DNA of 63,567 nucleotides from Pseudomonas sp. 6D_7.1_Bac1 (GTDB lineage Bacteria > Pseudomonadota > Gammaproteobacteria > Pseudomonadales > Pseudomonadaceae): positions 1-63,567 of the forward strand of contig NZ_JANLNW010000022.1 of NCBI RefSeq assembly GCF_025465945.1, read 5' to 3'. The position numbers were made by a program, and so were the translations under genes. Positions 56,074 to 63,567 of this stretch are shown here, piece after piece. The stretch's first letter is position 1, and every line of letters begins with the position of its first letter. The notes under the pieces are model-generated. The model was not told the DNA's origin, did no database searches, and saw only the letters and a list, made by a program, of their open reading frames with translations.

Positions 56074-57300
56074 ATGAGCGAGAGTGTGTTTGCCGATCGC
56101 ATCGTGCAGAACTTGCTCGACACCGACTTCTACAAACTGACCATGATGCAGGCGGTGCTGCACAACTACCCCAACGTTGAAGTCGAATGGGAGTTCCGCT
56201 GCCGTAACAGTGAGGATCTGCGCCCGTACCTGGCGGAGATTCGTTTTCAGATCGAGCGTCTGGCTGAATTGAGCCTGAGCGCCGATCAGCTGAGCTTTCT
56301 GGAACGCATCAGCTTCCTGAAACCGGACTTCCTGCGTTTTCTCGGGTTGTTCCGCTTCAATCTGCGTTACATCCACACCGGCATCGAGAACGGCGAACTG
56401 TTCATCCGTCTGCGCGGGCCGTGGTTACACGTGATTCTGTTCGAAGTGCCACTGCTGGCGGTCGTCAGCGAAGTGCGCAACCGCTATCGCTACCGTGAAA
56501 TCGTCATGGAGCAGGCCCGCGAGCAGCTCTATCGCAAGTTCGACTGGTTGAGCGCCAATGCCAGCGCCGATGAACTCTCGCACCTGCAAGTCGCGGACTT
56601 CGGCACCCGTCGGCGCTTTTCCTACCGAGTGCAGGAAGAAGTGGTGAACGTGCTCAAGCACGATTTCCCCGGACGTTTTGTCGGCACCAGCAACGTGCAC
56701 CTGTCCCGCGAGCTGGACATGAAGCCGCTCGGCACCATGGCTCACGAATGGATCATGGCCCACCAGCAACTCGGCCCGCGCCTGATCGACAGCCAGAGCG
56801 CCGCCCTCGATTGCTGGGTTCGCGAATACCGTGGCCTGCTGGGGATCGCCCTGACCGATTGCATCACCACCGATGCCTTCCTCAACGATTTCGATCTGTA
56901 CTTCGCCAAGCTCTTCGACGGTTTGCGCCATGACTCCGGGGACCCGATTGCCTGGGCCGAAAAAGCCATTGCCCACTACCATAAGCTCGGGATCGAGCCG
57001 ATGAGCAAGACGCTGGTGTTCTCCGACAGCCTGACGCTGCCCAAGTCGCTGGAGATATTCCGGGCGCTGCGTGGTCGAATCAACGTCAGCTTCGGTATTG
57101 GCACCAACCTGACCTGCGATATTCCAGGTGTCGAGCCGATGAGCATCGTGCTTAAAATGGCGGCCTGCAATGGTCAACCCGTCGCCAAGATTTCCGATGA
57201 AGCAGGCAAGACGCACTGCAAAGACCCGAATTTCGTCGCTTATTTGCGACATGTGTTTCAAGTACCTGCCGCCCTCTCTGGCAACCCTAGCAAGGAGTGA
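56074..57300 (+). CDS. pncB: Nicotinate phosphoribosyltransferase
   Basis: A 408-residue enzyme that makes nicotinate mononucleotide from nicotinate and PRPP in NAD salvage. Family motifs are [54 protein letters not shown] with the regulatory His, and [12 protein letters not shown]. The start at 56074 follows GGAG by nine bases; an in-frame ATG at 56059 is too close to that site. nadE begins five bases after the stop, so the two NAD genes form an operon. Confidence 0.95.
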   Translation: MSESVFADRIVQNLLDTDFYKLTMMQAVLHNYPNVEVEWEFRCRNSEDLRPYLAEIRFQIERLAELSLSADQLSFLERISFLKPDFLRFLGLFRFNLRYIHTGIENGELFIRLRGPWLHVILFEVPLLAVVSEVRNRYRYREIVMEQAREQLYRKFDWLSANASADELSHLQVADFGTRRRFSYRVQEEVVNVLKHDFPGRFVGTSNVHLSRELDMKPLGTMAHEWIMAHQQLGPRLIDSQSAALDCWVREYRGLLGIALTDCITTDAFLNDFDLYFAKLFDGLRHDSGDPIAWAEKAIAHYHKLGIEPMSKTLVFSDSLTLPKSLEIFRALRGRINVSFGIGTNLTCDIPGVEPMSIVLKMAACNGQPVAKISDEAGKTHCKDPNFVAYLRHVFQVPAALSGNPSKE

Positions 57301-57304
57301 ATTC

Positions 57305-58132
57305 ATGCAAGCCGTACAGCGTGAGATTGCTGAACAGCTCAACGTCCAACCGCCCTTCGCCGATCATTCAGCCCTGGAGGCTGAAGTCGCGCGGCGGATT
57401 ACCTTCATCCAGGATTGCCTGGTCAATTCCGGGCTCAAGACGCTGGTGCTGGGCATCAGCGGCGGCGTCGACTCGTTGACTGCCGGCCTGTTGGCCCAGC
57501 GTGCCGTGCGCGAATTGCGCGAGCGCACGGGCGATACGAGCTACAAGTTCATCGCCGTACGCTTGCCGTACGAAACCCAGTTCGATGAACACGATGCGCA
57601 AGCCTCAGTGGATTTCATCGCCCCGGATGAGCGCCACACCGTGAACATCGGCCCGGCGGTCAAATCGCTGGCCAATGAAGTCGCGGCCTTCGAAGGTAAA
57701 CACGCGGTTTCGGTGGATTTCGTGCTGGGCAACACCAAGGCGCGGATGCGCATGGTCGCGCAATACACCATCGCCGGTGCCGCCCATGGCCTGGTGATCG
57801 GCACCGACCACGCGGCCGAAGCGGTAATGGGCTTCTTCACCAAGTTCGGTGACGGCGCCTGCGACCTCGCACCGCTGAGCGGCCTGGTGAAAAACCAGGT
57901 CCGAGCGATCGCCCGCAGCTTCGGTGCACCGGAGTCGCTGGTGGAAAAAATCCCCACGGCCGACCTTGAAGACCTCTCCCCCGGCAAACCGGATGAAGCC
58001 TCCCACGGCGTGACCTACGCCGAGATTGATGCGTTCCTGCACGGTGAGCCGGTGCGTGAAGAGGCGTTCAAGATCATCTGCGATACGTACCGCAAGACCC
58101 ATCACAAGCGCGTGATGCCGTTCGCGCCATAA
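57305..58132 (+). CDS. nadE: NH3-dependent NAD synthetase
   Basis: A 275-residue NAD synthetase, the last step of NAD synthesis. The ATP pyrophosphatase loop SGGVDS is at residues 52-57. The AYRLPYETQ-like [15 protein letters not shown] and [29 protein letters not shown] stretches bind substrate and ammonia. There is no glutaminase domain, so ammonia is used directly. AAGGAG precedes the ATG at 57305. A strong terminator follows. Confidence 0.96.
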   Translation: MQAVQREIAEQLNVQPPFADHSALEAEVARRITFIQDCLVNSGLKTLVLGISGGVDSLTAGLLAQRAVRELRERTGDTSYKFIAVRLPYETQFDEHDAQASVDFIAPDERHTVNIGPAVKSLANEVAAFEGKHAVSVDFVLGNTKARMRMVAQYTIAGAAHGLVIGTDHAAEAVMGFFTKFGDGACDLAPLSGLVKNQVRAIARSFGAPESLVEKIPTADLEDLSPGKPDEASHGVTYAEIDAFLHGEPVREEAFKIICDTYRKTHHKRVMPFAP

Positions 58133-58146
58133 GAAGTGAATGAACG

Positions 58147-58186
58147 AAAAAGCCCGCTGAGGAGTCGATCCTCAGCGGGCTTTTCT
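58147..58186 (+). terminator. Intrinsic terminator after nadE
   Basis: A long stem from AAAGCCCGCTGAGGA (58149-58163) and its complement (58169-58183) around GTCGA, followed by TTCTTT. Confidence 0.9.
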
Positions 58187-58221
58187 TTGGCCGTCAGCCA
58201 TGTGTCGATACTGAAGGCGCC

Positions 58222-58313
58222 ATCGCGAGCAGGCTCGCTCCCACAGGAATCTTCGGTGTGGAGGCTATCTCTCTGCCACACAGCAGACCTTGTGGGAGCG
58301 AGCCTGCTCGCGA
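58222..58313. repeat. REP pair
   Basis: ATCGCGAGCAGG outermost, 92 bases overall, between the nadE terminator and azurin. Confidence 0.85.
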
Positions 58314-58337
58314 AGAACGATAACGCGGTGGTCCGGA

Positions 58338-58784
58338 TTACTTCAGGACAACAGCGCCTTTCATCATCGAGTTGTGGCCCGGGAACGAGCAGAAGAACTG
58401 ATAGCTTTCGCCTGCGGTCAGCTTCGACACGTCGAAGGTCACCGAGTCTTTCTCGCCGGCACCGATGATTTTGGTGTGGGCGATAATGCGCGCGTCGCCT
58501 TCTTTCAGGTAGTTCTTGTCGATGCCGGCGGCCATGCCGTCGCCAGCGATGCCTGCCATGTCTGCGGTTTTGCTCAGCACCCAGTTATGGCCCATGACAT
58601 TCTTCGGCAAGCTGCCGGAGTGGGTCAGGTTGACGGTGAAGGTTTTGCAGCTCTTGTCGATGGTGATCTCCTTCGTGGTGAAGGACATCTGATCGGTGGA
58701 GTCGACATCGACCTTGCACTCTGCAGCCATCAATTGGCTGCTGGCCAGTGTCAGCAGGGATACCGCAACGAGTTTGGCAAACAT
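58338..58784 (-). CDS. azu: Azurin
   Basis: A 148-residue blue copper protein, a periplasmic electron carrier. A 20-residue signal peptide ends LMA before [10 protein letters not shown]. In mature numbering the copper ligands are His46 (GHNW), Cys112 and His117 (FCSFPGHNS), and axial Met121; the Cys3-Cys26 disulfide is present. The start at 58784 ([10 protein letters not shown]) has GGAG upstream; a longer frame to 58811 is not needed. Placement beside nadE and a LOG gene matches P. aeruginosa. Confidence 0.96.
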   Translation of the reverse strand: MFAKLVAVSLLTLASSQLMAAECKVDVDSTDQMSFTTKEITIDKSCKTFTVNLTHSGSLPKNVMGHNWVLSKTADMAGIAGDGMAAGIDKNYLKEGDARIIAHTKIIGAGEKDSVTFDVSKLTAGESYQFFCSFPGHNSMMKGAVVLK

Positions 58785-58977
58785 GGTGAATCTCCAAGGC
58801 AGGGTTAACAAAATCCGAATGGCGTAAAGACTGCCTGAAATTTTCGGAAGTTCCTATGACTTGCATCAAGAATTGTATACAACTTTCAGGCTATGACATT
58901 GATCGAAACAATTAACCAGCCAGACGCCTGGTGCACACCTATGATCGGCTCGTCACCCCCACTCTGGAGCGCCTGTC

Positions 58978-59079
58978 ATGTCCATCAATAGCCTGTTGTG
59001 CAGTTTGCTCGCCGCCTACGCCTGTGGCGCCAGCGGCACCTATGACGGCACCGGTGAAAAGCCCCGCCGCAAGGATTAA
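58978..59079 (+). CDS. Possible 33-residue small protein
   Basis: A short open frame reading MSINSLLCSLLAAYACGASG then TYDGTGEKPRRKD. GGAG lies eight bases before the ATG, and the next gene begins 60 bases later on the same strand. The N-terminal half is hydrophobic and could be a signal or membrane segment with a lipobox-like LAAYAC; the end is charged. Codon use looks like that of neighbours. Function is unknown. Confidence 0.45.
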   Translation: MSINSLLCSLLAAYACGASGTYDGTGEKPRRKD

Positions 59080-59139
59080 CCCTTGGAGCACCCAACGTCA
59101 GCCATTATTCTGGGGGTGTCACTGACCACGGAGTAAGGC

Positions 59140-59727
59140 ATGTCATTAGCGTCTGTTTGTGTATTTTGCGGTGCCAGCACGGGCACTGATCCCGCTTATC
59201 GTGAAGCGGCGATAGCCCTTGGTCAGGAGTTGGCCCGGCGTAAGCTGACGCTGGTGTATGGCGGCGGTGCCGTCGGCTTGATGGGGATCGTTGCCGATGC
59301 CGCATTGGCGGCGGGTGGCGAAGTGATCGGAATCATTCCCGAAAGCCTGAAGAACAAGGAAATCGGCCACATCGGTCTGACACGCCTGGAAGTGGTCGAC
59401 GGCATGCACGCACGCAAGGCGCGCATGGCCGAGCTGAGTGACGCGTTCATCGCTCTGCCAGGCGGCCTCGGCACGTTTGAAGAGCTGTTCGAAGTCTGGA
59501 CCTGGGGTCAGCTCGGTTACCACGGCAAACCGCTGGGTTTGCTGGAAGTGAACGGTTTCTACAGCAAACTGACGGCTTTTCTTGATCACGTCGTCGGCGA
59601 GGGCTTCGTTCGCGAGCATCACCGTGACATGCTGCAAACAAGCGAATCGCCTCAGGCACTGCTCGACGCGCTCGATGCCTGGCAACCGGTGGTGCAGCCA
59701 AAATGGTCCGGGCAAAAACCCAGCTAA
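59140..59727 (+). CDS. LOG family protein (cytokinin-type nucleotide hydrolase)
   Basis: A 195-residue protein of the LOG family, often mislabelled lysine decarboxylase. The nucleotide-binding GGGAVGLMG (residues 41-49) and the signature PGGLGTFEE (107-115) are intact, with Arg92-x-x-Arg95 in HARKARM. LOG enzymes release the base from adenosine-type monophosphates and make active cytokinins. It matches PA4923 next to azurin. Confidence 0.92.
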   Translation: MSLASVCVFCGASTGTDPAYREAAIALGQELARRKLTLVYGGGAVGLMGIVADAALAAGGEVIGIIPESLKNKEIGHIGLTRLEVVDGMHARKARMAELSDAFIALPGGLGTFEELFEVWTWGQLGYHGKPLGLLEVNGFYSKLTAFLDHVVGEGFVREHHRDMLQTSESPQALLDALDAWQPVVQPKWSGQKPS

Positions 59728-59795
59728 CCCTTGCCCCCCGTTTAAAGGCAGAATACGCGCCGCTCAACCTCACCTTCGACCCCAGAGGATCGCCC

Positions 59796-59987
59796 ATGGC
59801 TAAACCTAATTATTCCTTCGCCAAACGTCAGAGAGACTTGGCCAAGGAGCAGAAGAAAGAGGAAAAGCTTCAGCGCAAAAAAGCTACAGCTGAAGAAGAA
59901 GCAGCAGCACTGAACCCGGAAGCAGAAGGTGAAGTGGCCGCAGAAGATGCTGTTGAAGCACCGAAAGATCAGGCGCCCGACGCCTGA
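59796..59987 (+). CDS. Small highly charged protein
   Basis: A 63-residue protein starting MAKPNYSFAKRQRDLAKEQK, followed by a Lys/Glu-rich stretch and an acidic Ala/Glu-rich tail (NPEAEGEVAAEDAVEAPKDQ). It is probably helical or disordered and has no membrane segment. AGAGGA precedes the ATG by about seven bases. Homologues of this form are common and uncharacterised in Pseudomonas. Confidence 0.75.
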   Translation: MAKPNYSFAKRQRDLAKEQKKEEKLQRKKATAEEEAAALNPEAEGEVAAEDAVEAPKDQAPDA

Positions 59988-60034
59988 GACCCTCAGGGCC
60001 GGATTATCTGATCAGGCCCACCGGATCTGTGTCC

Positions 60035-60061
60035 AGGGTCAGCAGTGAAGCTGCTGACCCT
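60035..60061. terminator. Hairpin between converging genes
   Basis: AGGGTCAGCAG (60035-60045) and CTGCTGACCCT (60051-60061) make a perfect 11-base stem with a 5-base loop. No T-run follows on either side, so a terminator role is probable but not certain. Confidence 0.5.
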
Positions 60062-60104
60062 CACAGACCACTCTGAAATACCCCATCCCCACACTAGATC
60101 TACA

Positions 60105-60998
60105 TCACACCCCTAATGGCATCACCGTCACCCGCACTTCCGGGTCATGGCTACCCCCACCCAGAATCACCCCGCGCAATGGCGACACATCGGAAAAGTC
60201 CCGGCCCCAGGCCAGGGTGATGTGCTCCAGCGCCGGTTGCACGTTGTTGGTTGGGTCAAAATCAACCCAGCCCAGCACCGGACAAAACACCGAGACCCAG
60301 GCGTGGGACGCGTCGGCGCCGATCAAACGTGGCTGCCCCGGTGGTGGCTGAGTCAACAGGTAGCCGCTGACGTAGCGCGCCGCCAATCCTCGGGAGCGCA
60401 CGCACGCCAGCATCAGGTGCGCAAAGTCCTGACAGACCCCACGCCTGCGCTCCAGCACTTCCACCAGCGGGGTCGCGACCTGCGTCGCCTCGGCGTCGAA
60501 AGTGAACTCGCTGAAAATCTTCTCCATCAACGCCTGAACCCCCAGCATCAACGGACGGCCCAGCGGAAAACAGCTTTCGGAGAACTCGACGAAGCTGCTT
60601 TTCAAATGCACATACGGCGATTCAAACCGATAGCGACAAGCCTCCAACAACGGCGCAGAAATCGGCTGACTGCTGTAGGTCAACGCGCTGCGCGTCATAT
60701 CCCAGGCCGGCGATTGACTGAAATCGCGCAACGGTCGGGGCAGCACTTCGACTGTCAGCCGCGCATTGACCAGCAATTCGTCGTGAGGCCTTTCGAAGGC
60801 CAGGCGGGTCAGCGGATTGCCGAACACGTCCCGTTCATCGCGACGCGAAGTCGGCTCCGGGCTGATCTGCAAGTGCTGCTCGGTGCAGCGCTGCCAGGCG
60901 CAGGGCCGCGGCCACAAATGGGCGAGTTGCTGGGCCAGGGACACCGGGCTGTCGTAGTGATAATGGGTGTCGTGGAGAATCTGGTAATGGGCGCTCAT
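60105..60998 (-). CDS. Transglutaminase-like cysteine protease family protein
   Basis: A 297-residue protein with the bacterial transglutaminase-like N-terminal beta domain (residues 1-150) and catalytic domain. The triad is Cys189 (RRGVCQDFAHL), His232 (SHAW) and Asp248 (DFDPTNN). It overlaps the ATP-grasp gene by one base on the same strand. These pairs are very common in proteobacteria and resemble peptide-ligating or peptide-trimming systems, but their product is unknown. Confidence 0.9.
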   Translation of the reverse strand: MSAHYQILHDTHYHYDSPVSLAQQLAHLWPRPCAWQRCTEQHLQISPEPTSRRDERDVFGNPLTRLAFERPHDELLVNARLTVEVLPRPLRDFSQSPAWDMTRSALTYSSQPISAPLLEACRYRFESPYVHLKSSFVEFSESCFPLGRPLMLGVQALMEKIFSEFTFDAEATQVATPLVEVLERRRGVCQDFAHLMLACVRSRGLAARYVSGYLLTQPPPGQPRLIGADASHAWVSVFCPVLGWVDFDPTNNVQPALEHITLAWGRDFSDVSPLRGVILGGGSHDPEVRVTVMPLGV

Positions 60999-63484
60999 CA
61001 GACGGACACCGTGCGCTGGCTGACATCATCGACATGGGCGAAATGCCGCAACGCCAGGCGATCAGACACCTGATTGCTGACATCAGCGACCTCTTGCAGC
61101 AGATCCGCGAGACCATCAAGGGCCGCGCGGACGCTGGTTTCGCCGAACAGCGAGTTCTCCAGGCAACCCAGATCAAATTGCGCCAGACGCTCCACCAGCG
61201 CGGACAACGCCAACTCACGCGGCGCACCAAAATCGTCGTTCAACCGCTTGAGGGTGCGGGTCACCAGCTTCAGCTGAAACAGCACCGCGTGGGGGTTCTG
61301 CTCATCGAGCAGCAACAGGTCGAGCACCGGTATCAATTGCGCCACTGCCAGATAACGGGAACGGTAAGTGATACTGCTGTTGCCCAGTTCCAGCAGCCAT
61401 TCCAGTCCCGCCTGATCAAACGCCCCCGCACCGCGCAGGAACGCCGCCAGACTGCTGCTCAGGAACTGCAAGCGCTCGATCCGCCGACCAATCATCAAAA
61501 AGCGCCAGCCCTCGTCGCGGGTCATGTCGTCCAGCGCAAAGCCCGACAGCGCCGCCAGTGACATCACCAAGCGGTTCAAGAAATCCAGCAACTCGCCAAA
61601 ATCCGGCTCTTCGGTTTCCAGTTCCGCTGCTTCGCGCTGCAATTCCACCAGCGCCTGCCAGTTCTCTCGCGAGAGCTTGCCGCGCACCTGGGACGCCGCC
61701 CACTGCAAGCGTTGCAGGTTGGAACGCAGGCTGAACGACCAGTCATCGCCAAGCAATGCCGCGAGCAAACGTTCGGGCAATTCACCCTCGTCGGGCAGCA
61801 GCATCAGGCTTTCGCCGAGATCGACCGCAGCCTGCAGGGCTTGCGGATCGTCGCCATCGACGTAGCGCGTGAGCATGATTCGCAGCAGTCGCGCGCTATC
61901 GTCGCAGCGCTCGCAATAACGCCCGAACCAGAACAGGTTCTCGACCACCCGCGACGGCAGGTAGGGATCGCGTCGCACCAGATCGTGCACGCCGATGGTT
62001 CGCTGGGTTTTCCAATGCTCGCCCAATGGCGTGCGTTCACCCAACACCCAGGTGTCTTTGCTCGCGCCGCCGCGCTGCATCGACACCACTTCGGCATCGG
62101 CCTCAGCCGCCACTCGGGTCAAACCGCCGGGCAGCACCCGGTAGCCCTCTTGGCTGGCCACCGCATAAACACGCATACCAATGGCGCGGGGCTGCAACTG
62201 CCCGTCTTCAGCCTGCCAGATCGGCGCCTGGGACAACTGCGCAAGTTCTTGCGCCACATAGGCATAAGGTCGAGCCTGCATGCGCTCGGCGAGGCTTTGG
62301 CGCTGTTTTTCACTCAAGTCACGGCCAAACACCGGGGCAAAGCTTTGCGAAGGAAACGCCGGTTTGATCAGCAGTTCAGGCATTTTTTCCAGGGCCTGCG
62401 CCAGCACCGGAGGCTCGCCGCACCACCAGGTGGCGATGGACGGCAGGATCAGTTCTTCACCGAACAGGAATTGATTGATCTTCGGCAGAAAGCCCAACAA
62501 CCCTGGCGATTCCAGCACACCGCTGCCCAGGGCATTGGCCACCAGCACCCGCCCCTGCCGCACCGCTTCAAGCAGGCCCGGTACGCCGAGGGCCGAGTCG
62601 GTGCGCAACTCCAGCGGATCGCAGAAATCATCATCGAGCCGCCGCATGATCGCGTGAACCCGACGCAGACCGCTGAGGGTTTTCAGGTAGACCGTGGCAT
62701 CACGCACCGTCAGATCGCCGCCCTCAACCAGTGGATAACCCAGCTGGCGGGCCAGATACAGGTGCTCGAAATAGCTCTCGTTGAAGCGCCCCGGCGTCAG
62801 CAGCACCACCAGCGGCACGTCATCAGCGCTTGGCGCCTGACGCGCCAGGGTTTCCTGCAAGGTGCGGAAGAACCCGGCCAGGTGCTGCACCTTCAAATCG
62901 CGGTACAACTCCGGAAATGCCCGCGACACGATGGTGCGGTTTTCCAGCGCATAACCGGCACCGGACGGCGCTTGAGTCCGGTCAGCTGTCACCCACCAAC
63001 GCCCATCGGGAGTGCGCGCAAGGTCCACCGCGTACAGATGCAGGAAGGCCCCGTCCGGCGGTTGAATGCCCTGACAGGGCCAGAGGAAGTTGTTATGACC
63101 GAACACCAGCTCTGCCGGCAACAGGCCTTCGGCAATCAAGCGCTGCGGACCGTATAAATCTGCCAGTACCGCGTTGAGCAAGCGCGCACGCTGGGCGATC
63201 CCGGCCGACAACTGCTGCCACTCATCCGCCGCAATCACATGGGGCAACAGGTCCAGTTCCCACGGGCGGTCGGCACCTTTCGGGTCGGCGTAGACGTTGT
63301 AGGTGACGCCGTTTTCCTGAATCTGCCGTGCCAGCAACGCCTGCCGCTGTACCAGTTGCGCCGGCGTGCTGCGTTGCAACTGATCGAACAGCCGTCGCCA
63401 GTGCGGACGTACGGCGCCGCTGTCGTCGAGCAGTTCGTGATAGGTGCCCGCCGTGAGCGGGTAACGGTCAAGCAGGTCAGGCAT
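60998..63484 (-). CDS. Circularly permuted ATP-grasp / alpha-E fusion protein
   Basis: An 828-residue fusion. Residues 1 to about 480 are a circularly permuted ATP-grasp domain (QENGVTYNVYADPKGADRPWELD, LVEGGDLTVRDATVYLKTL, IMRRLDDDFCDPLELR, ALGSGVLESPGLLGFLP). The rest is the alpha-E helical domain (SRVVENLFWFGRYCERCDDSARLLR). In many bacteria these are two genes. The start at 63484 (MPDLLDRYPL) is taken; a TTG at 63505 would add seven residues. It probably ligates an amino acid or peptide with its transglutaminase-like partner. Confidence 0.88.
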   Translation of the reverse strand: MPDLLDRYPLTAGTYHELLDDSGAVRPHWRRLFDQLQRSTPAQLVQRQALLARQIQENGVTYNVYADPKGADRPWELDLLPHVIAADEWQQLSAGIAQRARLLNAVLADLYGPQRLIAEGLLPAELVFGHNNFLWPCQGIQPPDGAFLHLYAVDLARTPDGRWWVTADRTQAPSGAGYALENRTIVSRAFPELYRDLKVQHLAGFFRTLQETLARQAPSADDVPLVVLLTPGRFNESYFEHLYLARQLGYPLVEGGDLTVRDATVYLKTLSGLRRVHAIMRRLDDDFCDPLELRTDSALGVPGLLEAVRQGRVLVANALGSGVLESPGLLGFLPKINQFLFGEELILPSIATWWCGEPPVLAQALEKMPELLIKPAFPSQSFAPVFGRDLSEKQRQSLAERMQARPYAYVAQELAQLSQAPIWQAEDGQLQPRAIGMRVYAVASQEGYRVLPGGLTRVAAEADAEVVSMQRGGASKDTWVLGERTPLGEHWKTQRTIGVHDLVRRDPYLPSRVVENLFWFGRYCERCDDSARLLRIMLTRYVDGDDPQALQAAVDLGESLMLLPDEGELPERLLAALLGDDWSFSLRSNLQRLQWAASQVRGKLSRENWQALVELQREAAELETEEPDFGELLDFLNRLVMSLAALSGFALDDMTRDEGWRFLMIGRRIERLQFLSSSLAAFLRGAGAFDQAGLEWLLELGNSSITYRSRYLAVAQLIPVLDLLLLDEQNPHAVLFQLKLVTRTLKRLNDDFGAPRELALSALVERLAQFDLGCLENSLFGETSVRAALDGLADLLQEVADVSNQVSDRLALRHFAHVDDVSQRTVSV

Positions 63485-63567
63485 GGAAAGCTCGGCAGCC
63501 AGCAATGAAAAGTCAGATTAACGCACAAACGCTGCAAATCTAGTGTGGGTGCGAGGGGGGGGGCTGC

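Noticed and set aside
58895..58915. ANR/FNR box for azurin (TTGAT at 58899)
   Set aside because: Only one half-site fits TTGAT-N4-ATCAA; the second half is too degenerate to call.
63541..63567. Run of nine G near the window end
   Set aside because: It looks like a degenerate REP edge or a sequence-quality effect at the end of the window; nothing more can be said.

Overview
The window is a chromosomal segment of a fluorescent-type Pseudomonas (P. fluorescens group). The evidence is high GC coding sequence, the gene order shared with P. aeruginosa and P. putida for urease, azurin and pipecolate genes, and many Pseudomonas REP palindromes (core GGGAGCGAGCCTGCTCGCGA). No rRNA, tRNA, CRISPR array or complete prophage or insertion sequence was found. 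Most genes are housekeeping or transport genes, with several accessory items between them.

Layout. (1) 76-4438: a PepSY membrane protein and a FecBCD-type ABC importer for a chelated metal or cofactor. (2) 4774-15221: the urea importer urtABCDE followed by ureD, ureA, two GNAT acetyltransferases, ureB and ureC. REP pairs sit inside the operons and a small palindromic element (MITE) sits against the urtE stop codon. (3) 15285-20561: one 1758-residue protein with a toxin-like N-terminal region, leucine-rich repeats and a NEL-type E3 ubiquitin ligase C-terminus with its CxD active-site motif. (4) 20811-33148: a soluble histidine kinase, a DUF6124-type gene under a C4-like structured RNA, a CbpM/CbpA/Hsp70 chaperone group, an AI-2E family permease, PsiF, a divergent AraC/EamA pair, a lipase, a bacterioferritin and an AsmA protein. 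(5) 33535-38845: a secreted protein of 14-residue tandem repeats, a DesT-like repressor, ureEFGJ and an AGE-family epimerase. (6) 38939-45334: a CDF transporter, an SDR, and an unusual operon joining HflK-like, HflC-like, NRAMP-like and TerC-like proteins. (7) 45335-46286: a long noncoding region with a cluster of DnaA-box-like 9-mers. (8) 46287-51411: the branched-chain amino acid importer (livKHMGF/braCDEFG). (9) 51791-55798: amaA/amaB and a divergent LysR regulator for lysine/pipecolate breakdown. (10) 56074-59987: pncB, nadE, azurin, a 33-codon small gene, a LOG protein and a small charged protein. (11) 60105-63484: a transglutaminase-like protein and a circularly permuted ATP-grasp/alpha-E protein.

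How the parts work together. Urea uptake (Urt), hydrolysis (UreABC) and nickel-centre assembly (UreDEFG, UreJ) are encoded in two blocks. I read sigma-54 (-24/-12) promoters in front of urtA, ureE and livK, with NtrC-like GCAC/GTGC half-sites upstream, which suggests that nitrogen limitation switches on urea and amino acid scavenging together. The most unusual items are the NEL-type protein, the HflK/HflC-NRAMP-TerC operon, the DnaA-box cluster, and the C4-like RNA whose hairpin loop is complementary to the ribosome-binding site of the next gene.
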